Positions 24,889 to 33,392 of a stretch of 64,000 nucleotides of DNA are shown one piece after another. The number at the start of each line of letters is the position of its first letter. Position 1 is the stretch's first letter. The stretch is from Candidatus Polarisedimenticolia bacterium (GTDB lineage: Bacteria > Acidobacteriota > Polarisedimenticolia > Gp22-AA2). Both the position numbers and the translations under genes were made by a program. The stretch covers positions 1 through 64,000 of the forward strand of contig DASYUH010000004.1 in the NCBI GenBank assembly GCA_036001465.1, given 5' to 3'. The notes under the pieces were generated by a model, which saw only the letters and a program-made list of their open reading frames with translations, made no database searches and had not been told where the DNA came from.

Positions 24889-25965
24889 TCAGTTGCCGAG
24901 CAGTCCGGGGTCGCCCTGCGCCAGCAGGCGGACCAGCTCCTGCTTGAAAAAGTCGTTCGGTCCCGCAGTCAGCGCGGGGAAGCGCGACGCGAACGCCTGG
25001 CGGCTGCGTTCGATCTCCGTCTGCAGGCGCGCGTAGAGATCGTGGTGCCGCCGCCCCTGGACGACCGCGGCCTCGTTGTACAGCAGGAGCTCCGACACCA
25101 GGAGGTGGGCGAAACGGCGGGCGTCCGCCTGGCGGCGGCGCTCTTCGTCGCTCAGGCCGTCGTCCGCCGAGGGGCTTCGCAGGCTTCCCCCGAGGTCCGA
25201 GAGGATCGCATGCAGCTCCGCCTCCTCCGGCGGGGCCGGAGCGCCCGGGCCGGCCGTCTCGGGCGACACGCGGTGACCGATCGACGCGATCGCTTCCACC
25301 GTCGCCGCCCGGGCCCGGCGCTGGGGCGCACCCAGCCTCTCCATGGCCAGGCCGGCCATACGAGCCACGATCTCGAATCCCAGGGGGTCGCCGTGCTCGG
25401 CGGCCGTTCCCGTGTCGCCGAACAGGACGGCAACCGGCCGCCCCCGAACCAGCACCGGAACGGCGCACGAATCACCGGAGGCGAGCCCTCCCAGCGCGGT
25501 CTGGATCTCCCTGCCCGCCCCCTGCGGCCCGGAACGGATCGCGACCTGGGCCGAGACGGCGCGCGCCAGGATATGATCCCCGGACGCGCTCAACGACACC
25601 CGCGCCAGATTCTCGCTCCGGAAGCCCCCCTCACCCAGAAATCCCAGGCCGGCCCAGCCGGCGAGCGTCCCCCCCTTGACGATGAACAGGGCCACCCTCG
25701 GGTAAAAGGCCGCCCCGGCGTCGATCAGGGCCGAGAGGATCTCGCGCTGCGTCTCGCGCCGGGTGATCGACTCGACGGCGTCGCGCAGCGCCTGCATGCT
25801 GGCCGCCCCGCCCGCGGCGCCCCACTCACCCGGAGTGAGCGGGAAGCTGAGAGGCTCGGAGACCGCCCCCAGCACCTCATCGAGGGCGAGACGCAGCCGC
25901 TCGACGCGATCTCGCAGGATGCGGTTCGCTTCCCCTTCGACTCGGTCCCTGAGCCGTCCGCTCAT
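24889..25965 (-). CDS. GAF-like domain protein of unknown function
   Basis: A 358-residue protein. An N-terminal helical part (about 5-45) is followed by a GAF-like region (about 60-215; ALFIVKGGTLAGWAGLGF, RPVAVLFGDTG). The C-terminal block (about 285-345) has a conserved-looking RRFAHLLVSELLLYNEAAVVQGR stretch seen in GAF proteins of this lineage. No output domain is present, so it may be a sensor or scaffold. The gene is convergent to mpl with 18 bases between. I set the start at ATG 25965; a GTG at 25983 is in frame. Confidence 0.6.
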   Translation of the reverse strand: MSGRLRDRVEGEANRILRDRVERLRLALDEVLGAVSEPLSFPLTPGEWGAAGGAASMQALRDAVESITRRETQREILSALIDAGAAFYPRVALFIVKGGTLAGWAGLGFLGEGGFRSENLARVSLSASGDHILARAVSAQVAIRSGPQGAGREIQTALGGLASGDSCAVPVLVRGRPVAVLFGDTGTAAEHGDPLGFEIVARMAGLAMERLGAPQRRARAATVEAIASIGHRVSPETAGPGAPAPPEEAELHAILSDLGGSLRSPSADDGLSDEERRRQADARRFAHLLVSELLLYNEAAVVQGRRHHDLYARLQTEIERSRQAFASRFPALTAGPNDFFKQELVRLLAQGDPGLLGN

Positions 25966-26013
25966 GTCCCGGGTAGATACCACAGCGGGTCGTCCCAGTC
26001 AAACCGGGACCGC

Positions 26014-26041
26014 GTGGCAACCATGCCACAGGGTCCTGTGG
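26014..26041. promoter_or_regulatory. Two inverted repeats, possible upstream activator sites
   Basis: GTGGCA-acca-TGCCAC (26014-26029) runs into CCACAGG-gt-CCTGTGG (26026-26041). They end about 110 bp upstream of the -24 element of the lpxC promoter, the usual distance for an enhancer site of a sigma-54 activator. A T-run follows the second arm, so a terminator-like reading is also possible. Between here and the promoter is an AT-rich patch with a direct repeat TCATTTA (26102-26108, 26117-26123). Confidence 0.4.
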
Positions 26042-26149
26042 CTTTTCTGCGATTCCGCTCGACACGGCTTTCGGGCAGCGTGCGCCAGGTCACGTCATAA
26101 CTCATTTAATATAAGTCATTTAGAAAATACTCCCCCGTCGGCATCGTCA

Positions 26150-26165
26150 TGGCACAGGGGGTGCA
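26150..26165 (+). promoter_or_regulatory. Sigma-54-type promoter for lpxC
   Basis: TGGCACA-gggg-GTGCA with GG (26151-26152) and GC (26163-26164) ten bases apart. The -24 element TGGCAC is the full consensus; the -12 element differs by one base. The predicted start near 26176 gives a leader of about 40 bases before lpxC. Confidence 0.6.
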
Positions 26166-26217
26166 ATAGGTTCCTGCCGTTGTGGTGGTCTGATTCGAGG
26201 ACTCGAGGAGGGGACGC

Positions 26218-27153
26218 GTGGCCGAGAACCAGAAGACCCTGGCGGCTCGGGTCGACATCGAGGGAATCGCTCTCCATTCCGGAAAGCGGATCACGCTGCG
26301 CATCCTGCCCGCCGACGCCGATCACGGCATCGTCTTCGTCCGCGTCGATCTGGGCCGCACCGAGATTCGCGCGTCGCACCGTCACCTGGGCGCCAGCAAC
26401 TATTCCACATCGCTCCGCCTGGGGTCCGTGGTGGTGGCGACCGTCGAGCATCTGCTGTCGGCCCTGCACGGGCTGGCGATCGACAACGCCCGCATCGAGC
26501 TCGACGGTCCCGAGGTCCCGATCCTGGACGGCAGCGCGCGCCCGTTCGTGGACCGGATCCGGGAAGCAGGCATCCGGAGTCTGTCCAGGCCCCGGCGGTT
26601 CCTGACGCTGACCCGCCCGGTGCGTGTGCGGTCCGGCGAGCGCGAGATCCTGGCCATCCCGGACAACGTGCTGCAGGCGACCTACGCGATCGACTTTCCG
26701 CATCCGGTCATCGGCTACCAGATGGTCGCCACCGAAATCGACGAAGAGACCTACATCGAGTCGATCGCCCCGGCGCGCACCTTCTGCCTGCTGCGCGATG
26801 TGGAGGCGATGCGGCGCGCCGGCCTGGCCCTGGGGGGATCGCTGGACAACGCCCTGGTGGTCGGCGACGGCGGCGTCCTGAACGGCTCCCTGCGCTTTCC
26901 TGACGAGTTCGCCCGCCACAAGGTCCTCGATCTGGTGGGCGACCTGGCCCTTCTGGAGGCGCCGCTGCGCGCTCACGTCATCGCCTTCAAGGGCGGGCAC
27001 AACCTGCACGCCGCGCTGGTCGCGCAGATCATGGCCAGCCGCTCGACGTGGGCCCTCGGCACCTCCGACGATCTCCTGCCGGACGCACGGGTCGCCGAGT
27101 TTGCGCACCTCAAGGACGCCTTCCTGCCGCAGCCGGCAGCCCAGGCGCGCTAG
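26218..27153 (+). CDS. lpxC: UDP-3-O-acyl-N-acetylglucosamine deacetylase
   Basis: A 311-residue LpxC, the committed enzyme of lipid A synthesis. Zinc ligands are in TVEHLLSALHG (His near residue 79) and RHKVLDLVGDLAL (His and Asp). KGGHNLHAAL carries the catalytic His. HPVIGYQ and SIAPARTFCLL are also family strings. It shows that the organism makes lipid A. GTG 26218 is preceded by ggaggggac. A sigma-54-type promoter and possible activator sites lie upstream. Confidence 0.95.
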   Translation: MAENQKTLAARVDIEGIALHSGKRITLRILPADADHGIVFVRVDLGRTEIRASHRHLGASNYSTSLRLGSVVVATVEHLLSALHGLAIDNARIELDGPEVPILDGSARPFVDRIREAGIRSLSRPRRFLTLTRPVRVRSGEREILAIPDNVLQATYAIDFPHPVIGYQMVATEIDEETYIESIAPARTFCLLRDVEAMRRAGLALGGSLDNALVVGDGGVLNGSLRFPDEFARHKVLDLVGDLALLEAPLRAHVIAFKGGHNLHAALVAQIMASRSTWALGTSDDLLPDARVAEFAHLKDAFLPQPAAQAR

Positions 27154-27200
27154 CACCCCCCCCACCGACCATTGCGCTGAGCCCTCTCCATGTCCGAGCG

Positions 27201-27320
27201 GCGGGCCGGAGCGGGTTGCGGGGCCGTGGCTCATGCTCGCTCGCGAAGCGGCTTCGAGACCACCTCAGACGCATGGCGCGGCTCGAAATCGCCACGTCCC
27301 CGCAGCCCGCTCCGGCCCAC
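27201..27320 (+). repeat. Palindromic MITE-like element, copy 1
   Basis: A 120-bp element. Its ends are a 21-bp imperfect inverted repeat with two or three mismatches (gcgggccggagcggg... and ...cccgctccggcccac). Inside are tcatgctcgctcgcga and gcgcggctcgaaatcgcc. Both segments recur, reverse-complemented, in the second copy. Confidence 0.7.
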
Positions 27321-27410
27321 CACGCACCTACGGCGATCCCTCATCGCACGGCTCCGTGGTCACGTCCTGGATATCCCCGGCTGACAAGGGGAGGGGATCT
27401 TCAGCCACAG

Positions 27411-27521
27411 GTGGCGGGCCGCGGCGGGTTGCGGCGATTTCGAGCCGCGCCATGTGTCCAAGAGGGCCACGCCGTGTCCCTCGCGAGCGAGCATGAGCCG
27501 CAACCCGCCGCGGCCCGCCAC
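27411..27521 (-). repeat. Palindromic MITE-like element, copy 2
   Basis: A 111-bp element bounded by a perfect 24-bp terminal inverted repeat (27411-27434 and 27498-27521). Internal segments ggcgatttcgagccgcgc and tcgcgagcgagcatgagcc match copy 1 in the opposite orientation. A duplication of target bases is not obvious. Confidence 0.75.
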
Positions 27522-27632
27522 CCGTGACTGAAGGGGCCCGGCCCTTGCCACCCCCGGGGCTCTCCGATAGACTGCCGGTTCCGGAAGCGGCGCGTCCCGC
27601 CGAGGGCCGCGCTCCTTCACCCCAAGCGAGGC

Positions 27633-28205
27633 ATGAAGGCGAGCATCGGTCTGCCGACGGTCTGCCTGATCTCCGGTCTGTGCGCGGCGCCGGTGCTGGC
27701 CGGCCCCGCGCTGGCGCACCTGACCGCGCAGCGCCAGGGTGACAGCTACGTGGCCTCCTGCCGGCTCGAGGGGGGGCTCACTCCGGACGTCGAGGAAGAG
27801 ATCGAAGCCGGTCTCCCGAAGACCATCGAGTTCCGCCTGCAGGTCTACCGGCGGCGCACCGCGTTTCTGGACCAGCTCATCCTGAAGCGCAGGATCGAGT
27901 GCACCGTCCTCCGTGACACCCTGACGCAGCAGTACACGCTGACGCGCCGCGTGGATGGCGAGCTCCAGGAGTCGCAGGTCACCGACGCGCCCCCGGTGAT
28001 GCGCGCCTTCATGACGGCCCTCGACGGCGTGCCGCTCGTCCGCGCCGACGGCCTGGATCCGGAATCGGAGTACTACCTGAAGGCCAAGGCGGGCCTGGGT
28101 GGCCTCGTCTTCCGTTTTTACCTGATCCCATGGCCGAACGACACGGGCTGGGAGCGGGTCCCGCTGGGTCCGCAGGGGGGGAAGAGCGTTGGCCCGAAGC
28201 CCTGA
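27633..28205 (+). CDS. DUF4390-family exported protein
   Basis: A 190-residue protein with a signal peptide (core LPTVCLISGLCAAPVL, cleavage near residue 25-29). The body is beta-rich (VASCRLEGGLTPDVEEEIEAGLPKTIEFRLQVYRRR) and the C-terminus ends in a Trp-containing RFYLIPWPNDTGWE. This fits DUF4390, whose genes often sit directly before ntrY. Function unknown; it may be a periplasmic partner of NtrY. It overlaps ntrY by 17 bases. Confidence 0.7.
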   Translation: MKASIGLPTVCLISGLCAAPVLAGPALAHLTAQRQGDSYVASCRLEGGLTPDVEEEIEAGLPKTIEFRLQVYRRRTAFLDQLILKRRIECTVLRDTLTQQYTLTRRVDGELQESQVTDAPPVMRAFMTALDGVPLVRADGLDPESEYYLKAKAGLGGLVFRFYLIPWPNDTGWERVPLGPQGGKSVGPKP

Positions 28206-30423
28206 TCCTCCGAACCGCGCGCCGGTCTCCCGCATCAGGGTCGATCGCCTGGTCCGGTCGAGCATTCTGGTTCTGCTGCTGGTGTTCCTTGTCGGGTCCG
28301 TCCTGCTGCGCAAGGCCACCCATTTCTCGTGGATCTACATCACCAATTCGGTCCTCCTGTCGTCGCTGTTCCTGATCAACGCCATCCTGATCCTCACCCT
28401 CGTGACGCTCCTGATGCGCAACCTCATCAAGGCGCTGGTGGAGCGCCGGCGCGGCATCCTCGGATCGCGGTTCAGGACCAAGCTGGTCTTCTCCCTTCTG
28501 ATGCTGTGGCTGCTCCCCTCGATGATCATCTTCTGGGCCGCGCTGCACCTGATCCAGAGGAGCGTCGACCGCTGGTTCAATGATCCGATGGACCGGCTGA
28601 CCGACGCCTCGCAGCAGATTGTCGAGACCTATTACGGCGACGCCCGGAAGCGCGGTGCGGCGTTCGCGGCCGAAGTGGCCCGTCGGCTGGAGGAAGGAGG
28701 ACAGGCGGTCCCGCAGGCGCGCGCGGGCATTCATGAGGCCCTGGGAGTCCTCCTGCGCGAGTACCACCTCGATCTCGTGGCCCTCGACGCGGGGCGCGAT
28801 CCCCCGTTTCTCGTGGTCGACCCGCACGTGCCCGCCACGGGGGATCTGCGGGAGATCCCGGCCAACCTCCGGCTGCAGGCGTTCCGCGGCGAGCCGTTCA
28901 CGTGGATGTCGGAGTACCGCGGCGGGATGCTCATTCGCTGCGGCCACCCGGTGCGCGCCGGAGGGGAGGGGGCGCCCCAGGCCGTGGCGATCGTCGGCAT
29001 CTTCGTGCCGCGCGACCTCGCGCGGCTGGCGGCGTACGTGTCGCGCAGCAACGAGGACTACCGCCAGATCCGCGCCCAGAAGGGGTTGATCAAACGGATC
29101 TACATCCTGGTGTTCGCCCTCATCACCCTGGTGGTCCTGTTCTCGGTCACGTGGATCGGTCTCTACCTGGCCCGCCGCATCACCGATCCGATCCAGTCGC
29201 TCCTGCACGGGACGCGCGAGATCTCCTCGGGCAACCTCGAGCACCGGGTCGAGGTCGACGCGGGAGACGAGCTGGGGATCCTGGTCGACTCGTTCAACCG
29301 CATGACCGCGGAGCTGAAGGCGGGGAAGGAGACCATCGAGCGGCGCAACCTCGAGCTCTCGGCGAGCAACCGCGAGCTGATGGAGCGCCGGCGGTACATC
29401 GAGACGCTTCTGGACAGCGTCACGGTCGGCGTCGTGTCGAGCGATCGCGAAGGTCGGGTCACCACGGTCAACCGCGCGACGCTGCGCCTTCTGTCGCTCG
29501 ACCCCGCGGCGGGCCTCGTCGGCCGGCCTTTGAAGGACCTCCTGCCCCCGGAGGGGAGCCGGGCGATCGAGGATCTGGTCGCGGAGGCGCTCTCCGGCGG
29601 CGGGCAATCGGCCGCGCGCGGACTCGAGCTGTCCATCGCCGGCAAGACCTGCTCCCTCGCCATCAGCGCCACGTCCATGCGCGACGAGGCGGGCAATCCC
29701 ATCGGCGTCCTGCTCGTTCTCGAGGACCTGACCGACCTGACGCGGGCGCAGAAGATCGCCGCCTGGCGCGAGGTGGCCCGCCGCCTGGCGCACGAGATCA
29801 AGAACCCGCTGACTCCGATCCAGCTCTCGGCGGAGCGGATCCGGAAGAAGTATGCGGAGCGCGGCGGCGGACTGGATGAGATCGTGGAGGAGGGGACCGC
29901 GGCCATCGTGCGGGAGGTCGCCACGCTCAAGAACCTGGTGGACGAGTTCACCCGGTTCGCGCGCCTGCCGGCGCCGCACCCCGTCGCCACCCGCATCGAG
30001 GAGGTCATCGCGGCGTCGCTCTCCCTCTACAACGGGGTGCATTCGAAGGTGACCATCCGGCCGGTGTGCGACCCCGGCCTCCCGCCGGTGCTCCTGGACC
30101 CCGACCAGATCAAGCGTGTCCTGGTGAACCTTCTCGACAACGCCGTCGAGGCGATGGGTGGGCAGGGGACGGTCACGGTCGAGGCCCGGCGCGATCCGTC
30201 GGGCGCCGTCCGTCTGGAGGTGGCGGACGACGGCCCCGGAATCCGCAAGGAGGACCGCGATCGCCTGTTCCTGCCGTACTTCTCGACGAAGAAGAAAGGG
30301 ACCGGCCTCGGCCTGGCCATCGTCCACCGCATCGTCTCCGATCACCACGGGCGCATCCGGGTCGAGGACAATGCGCCGCGCGGCGCCCGCTTCGTCATCG
30401 AGCTGCCGGCCGCCGCGGCGTGA
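28189..30423 (+). CDS. ntrY: Membrane sensor histidine kinase NtrY
   Basis: A 744-residue NtrY-type kinase. Three N-terminal membrane helices (about 22-115) are followed by an extracytoplasmic sensor (about 118-300) and a fourth helix (about 302-325). Then come HAMP (about 325-375), PAS (about 400-510), HisKA with phosphoacceptor His535 in LAHEIKNPLTPIQ, and an ATPase domain with N-box NLLDNAVEAM and G-boxes DDGPGI and GTGLGLAIV. It should phosphorylate the NtrX-type regulator downstream. TTG 28189 follows a strong ggggggaagag site and overlaps the DUF4390 gene. Confidence 0.9.
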   Translation: MARSPDPPNRAPVSRIRVDRLVRSSILVLLLVFLVGSVLLRKATHFSWIYITNSVLLSSLFLINAILILTLVTLLMRNLIKALVERRRGILGSRFRTKLVFSLLMLWLLPSMIIFWAALHLIQRSVDRWFNDPMDRLTDASQQIVETYYGDARKRGAAFAAEVARRLEEGGQAVPQARAGIHEALGVLLREYHLDLVALDAGRDPPFLVVDPHVPATGDLREIPANLRLQAFRGEPFTWMSEYRGGMLIRCGHPVRAGGEGAPQAVAIVGIFVPRDLARLAAYVSRSNEDYRQIRAQKGLIKRIYILVFALITLVVLFSVTWIGLYLARRITDPIQSLLHGTREISSGNLEHRVEVDAGDELGILVDSFNRMTAELKAGKETIERRNLELSASNRELMERRRYIETLLDSVTVGVVSSDREGRVTTVNRATLRLLSLDPAAGLVGRPLKDLLPPEGSRAIEDLVAEALSGGGQSAARGLELSIAGKTCSLAISATSMRDEAGNPIGVLLVLEDLTDLTRAQKIAAWREVARRLAHEIKNPLTPIQLSAERIRKKYAERGGGLDEIVEEGTAAIVREVATLKNLVDEFTRFARLPAPHPVATRIEEVIAASLSLYNGVHSKVTIRPVCDPGLPPVLLDPDQIKRVLVNLLDNAVEAMGGQGTVTVEARRDPSGAVRLEVADDGPGIRKEDRDRLFLPYFSTKKKGTGLGLAIVHRIVSDHHGRIRVEDNAPRGARFVIELPAAAA

Positions 30424-30466
30424 CGGGGCCGGCGCGGCCGAGGGCCCGGGCGACGGCGCCGACGGC

Positions 30467-30475
30467 TGCTAGAAT
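30467..30475 (+). promoter_or_regulatory. Extended -10 promoter candidate for ntrX
   Basis: TGc-TAGAAT with no clear -35, located in the ntrY-ntrX gap. It may give the regulator expression apart from ntrY. Confidence 0.4.
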
Positions 30476-30499
30476 GGGGAGGCAGGCCCCGGAGGCGAC

Positions 30500-31860
<1,361 letters not shown>

Positions 31861-31864
<4 letters not shown>

Positions 31865-31889
31865 CAACTCCTTGCCCGTCTGCTACATA
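31861..31889 (+). promoter_or_regulatory. Sigma-70-type promoter for the Rrf2 regulator
   Basis: TTGACA (31861-31866), a 17-base spacer and TACATA (31884-31889) preceded by TGc. It overlaps the ntrX stop region. The repeated acatacatacg around the -10 might be an operator for autoregulation. Confidence 0.65.
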
Positions 31890-31921
31890 CATACGCGACG
31901 GGTGCAGAACACGGGGTGCGC

Positions 31922-32329
31922 ATGCAGCTGACCAAGGGCGTCGAGTACGGCATCGAGGGGATCCTGTACCTGGCGCGCCGTTGCGACGATGAGCCGGCGC
32001 TGATCCGTGAAATCTCGCGCGCCACGGCGATTCCCGAGACGTTTCTCTCGAAGATTTTCCAGAGGCTAGCGATGCACGGCATCATCCGGTCCCGCCGCGG
32101 CTTCCGCGGGGGCTTCCGGCTGGCCCGTCCGGCGGGGCGGATCTCGCTCCGCGAGATCGTCGAGGCGGTCCAGGGCCCGATCGAGTTCCATCGCTGTCTC
32201 GATCACTTGAGAGCGCGCGGCAGGCGCCATCGCTGCCACGTGCGGCGCGTGTTCAGAAAGGTCCAGAGGAAGGTCGCCTCCATTCTTGAGCAGACCACAT
32301 TGGAGGACATCCTGCAGGCGACCTCATAG
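31922..32329 (+). CDS. Rrf2-family transcriptional regulator
   Basis: A 135-residue protein with an Rrf2-type winged helix: MQLTKGVEYGIEGILYLAR, IPETFLSKIFQRLAMHGIIRSRRGFRGGFRLAR, and SLREIVEAVQGPI. The C-terminal FHRCLDHLRARGRRHRCHV keeps only two of the three cysteines that bind an Fe-S cluster in IscR/NsrR-like members; another Cys lies near residue 22. A cluster sensor with altered ligands, or one that lacks a cluster, are both possible. It has its own strong promoter. Targets are unknown. Confidence 0.8.
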   Translation: MQLTKGVEYGIEGILYLARRCDDEPALIREISRATAIPETFLSKIFQRLAMHGIIRSRRGFRGGFRLARPAGRISLREIVEAVQGPIEFHRCLDHLRARGRRHRCHVRRVFRKVQRKVASILEQTTLEDILQATS

Positions 32330-32352
32330 ACCCCGTCGCGGAGGGCTTTTCT

Positions 32353-33312
32353 TTGGCGTCTTCCAGACCAATCGGGTCTGATTCGTCCGGCCGGCACAAT
32401 CCTCCGGGGTCCTCCGGCCCGATCTGCCGGGTCGATCTCCATCTGCATTCCCGCTACTCCGGCGCGGGCCATCTGCGCGCCCGTCGTCTTCGCGGTGAGC
32501 TGGCGGAGCCCGCGGTCCTCTATCGAGCGGCGCGCGCCCGCGGCATGGATCTCGTCACGCTGACCGACGTCGATACCCTGGACGGCTGCCTGCGGTTCCT
32601 GGACTCGCATCCCGGCGCCACCGACTTCTTCGTTTCGGAGGAAGCGTTCGCCGTCGAGCCGGTCACGGGGGCCGCGGTCGGCATCCTGCTCTTCGACATC
32701 GACGAGGCGCAACACCGGGAGGTGCGGCGCCTGAAGGGTGACCTTCACGACGTCGCCGCGTACGTGCGCTCGGAGGGCATCCTGGCTTCGCTCGGGTCGC
32801 TCCTCGGCGTGCTCGAGGCAGGGGGCCGGGACCAGCTGCTGCGGGACATCATCCTGCTGTTCGATCGACATGAGATCCGCAATGGCGCCGAAGGGCGCGC
32901 CTGCAACGACCTGATGACGCGCCTGGTGCAGGAGGTGGCGGCGGGGAGGAGCTTCGGGGTCACGGCGGGGAGCAACGCCCATATCGCGGCGCGGGCGGGC
33001 CGGACGGCCACCCTGGCGCGCTGCCGGGGCCGGGAGGAGTTCCTCGGCGCCCTGCGGAGAAACCAGACATGGGTCACGGGAGACCACGGGCGCGTGTGGG
33101 GCGCCCTCTCCGAGGTCGTGAAGAGCGTCCCGCTCCACCGGGCGGCCGCGCCGCTACTGGACCACTGTCTGAGGCGCGCCCGGAGAACGGCGAGCGCCCG
33201 GCGCACCCGCCGGCGGCTGGACAAGGTCGACGTGCAGAAGTTTCAGGAAAAGGCCAGGTCGTACGAACCGTCGAGACGCGGGGGGACCCCGCGGACGGAC
33301 GAAGCGCGCTGA
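32353..33312 (+). CDS. PHP-domain protein
   Basis: A 319-residue protein with a PHP metal-binding fold: VDLHLHSRYS near residue 27 (first metal His pair), LVTLTDVDTLDGCL in place of the usual T-D-H, and GSNAHIAARAGR near the C-terminal metal site. PHP proteins are phosphatases or nucleases. The D-V-D in place of the D-H metal pair suggests altered metal binding. A basic C-terminal tail (RRARRTASARRTRRR) is unusual. TTG 32353 is the likeliest start after gcggaggg. The neighbour is the Tes-like enzyme; a lipid-phosphate role is only a guess. Confidence 0.65.
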   Translation: MASSRPIGSDSSGRHNPPGSSGPICRVDLHLHSRYSGAGHLRARRLRGELAEPAVLYRAARARGMDLVTLTDVDTLDGCLRFLDSHPGATDFFVSEEAFAVEPVTGAAVGILLFDIDEAQHREVRRLKGDLHDVAAYVRSEGILASLGSLLGVLEAGGRDQLLRDIILLFDRHEIRNGAEGRACNDLMTRLVQEVAAGRSFGVTAGSNAHIAARAGRTATLARCRGREEFLGALRRNQTWVTGDHGRVWGALSEVVKSVPLHRAAAPLLDHCLRRARRTASARRTRRRLDKVDVQKFQEKARSYEPSRRGGTPRTDEAR

Positions 33313-33392
33313 ATTCCGGCAGGGGCAGGACGCATCGCCATGCAGCGCGCGGCTGGATTCAAAACGAACGCAGTGAGCAAAGAGGAGCGCAT

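Larger units (their letters stand above)
27154..27632. other. 478-bp intergenic region with two inverted mobile-type repeats
   Basis: Between lpxC and the DUF4390 gene there is no credible gene. The stretch is mostly two related elements in inverted orientation (27201-27320 and 27411-27521), about 90 bases apart. Short open frames across it are accounted for by the repeats. Confidence 0.7.

Noticed and set aside
27360-28319. Minus-strand frame across the repeat pair and the DUF4390 gene
   Set aside because: It runs through the palindromic elements and antisense to a gene with a signal peptide; no ribosome site.
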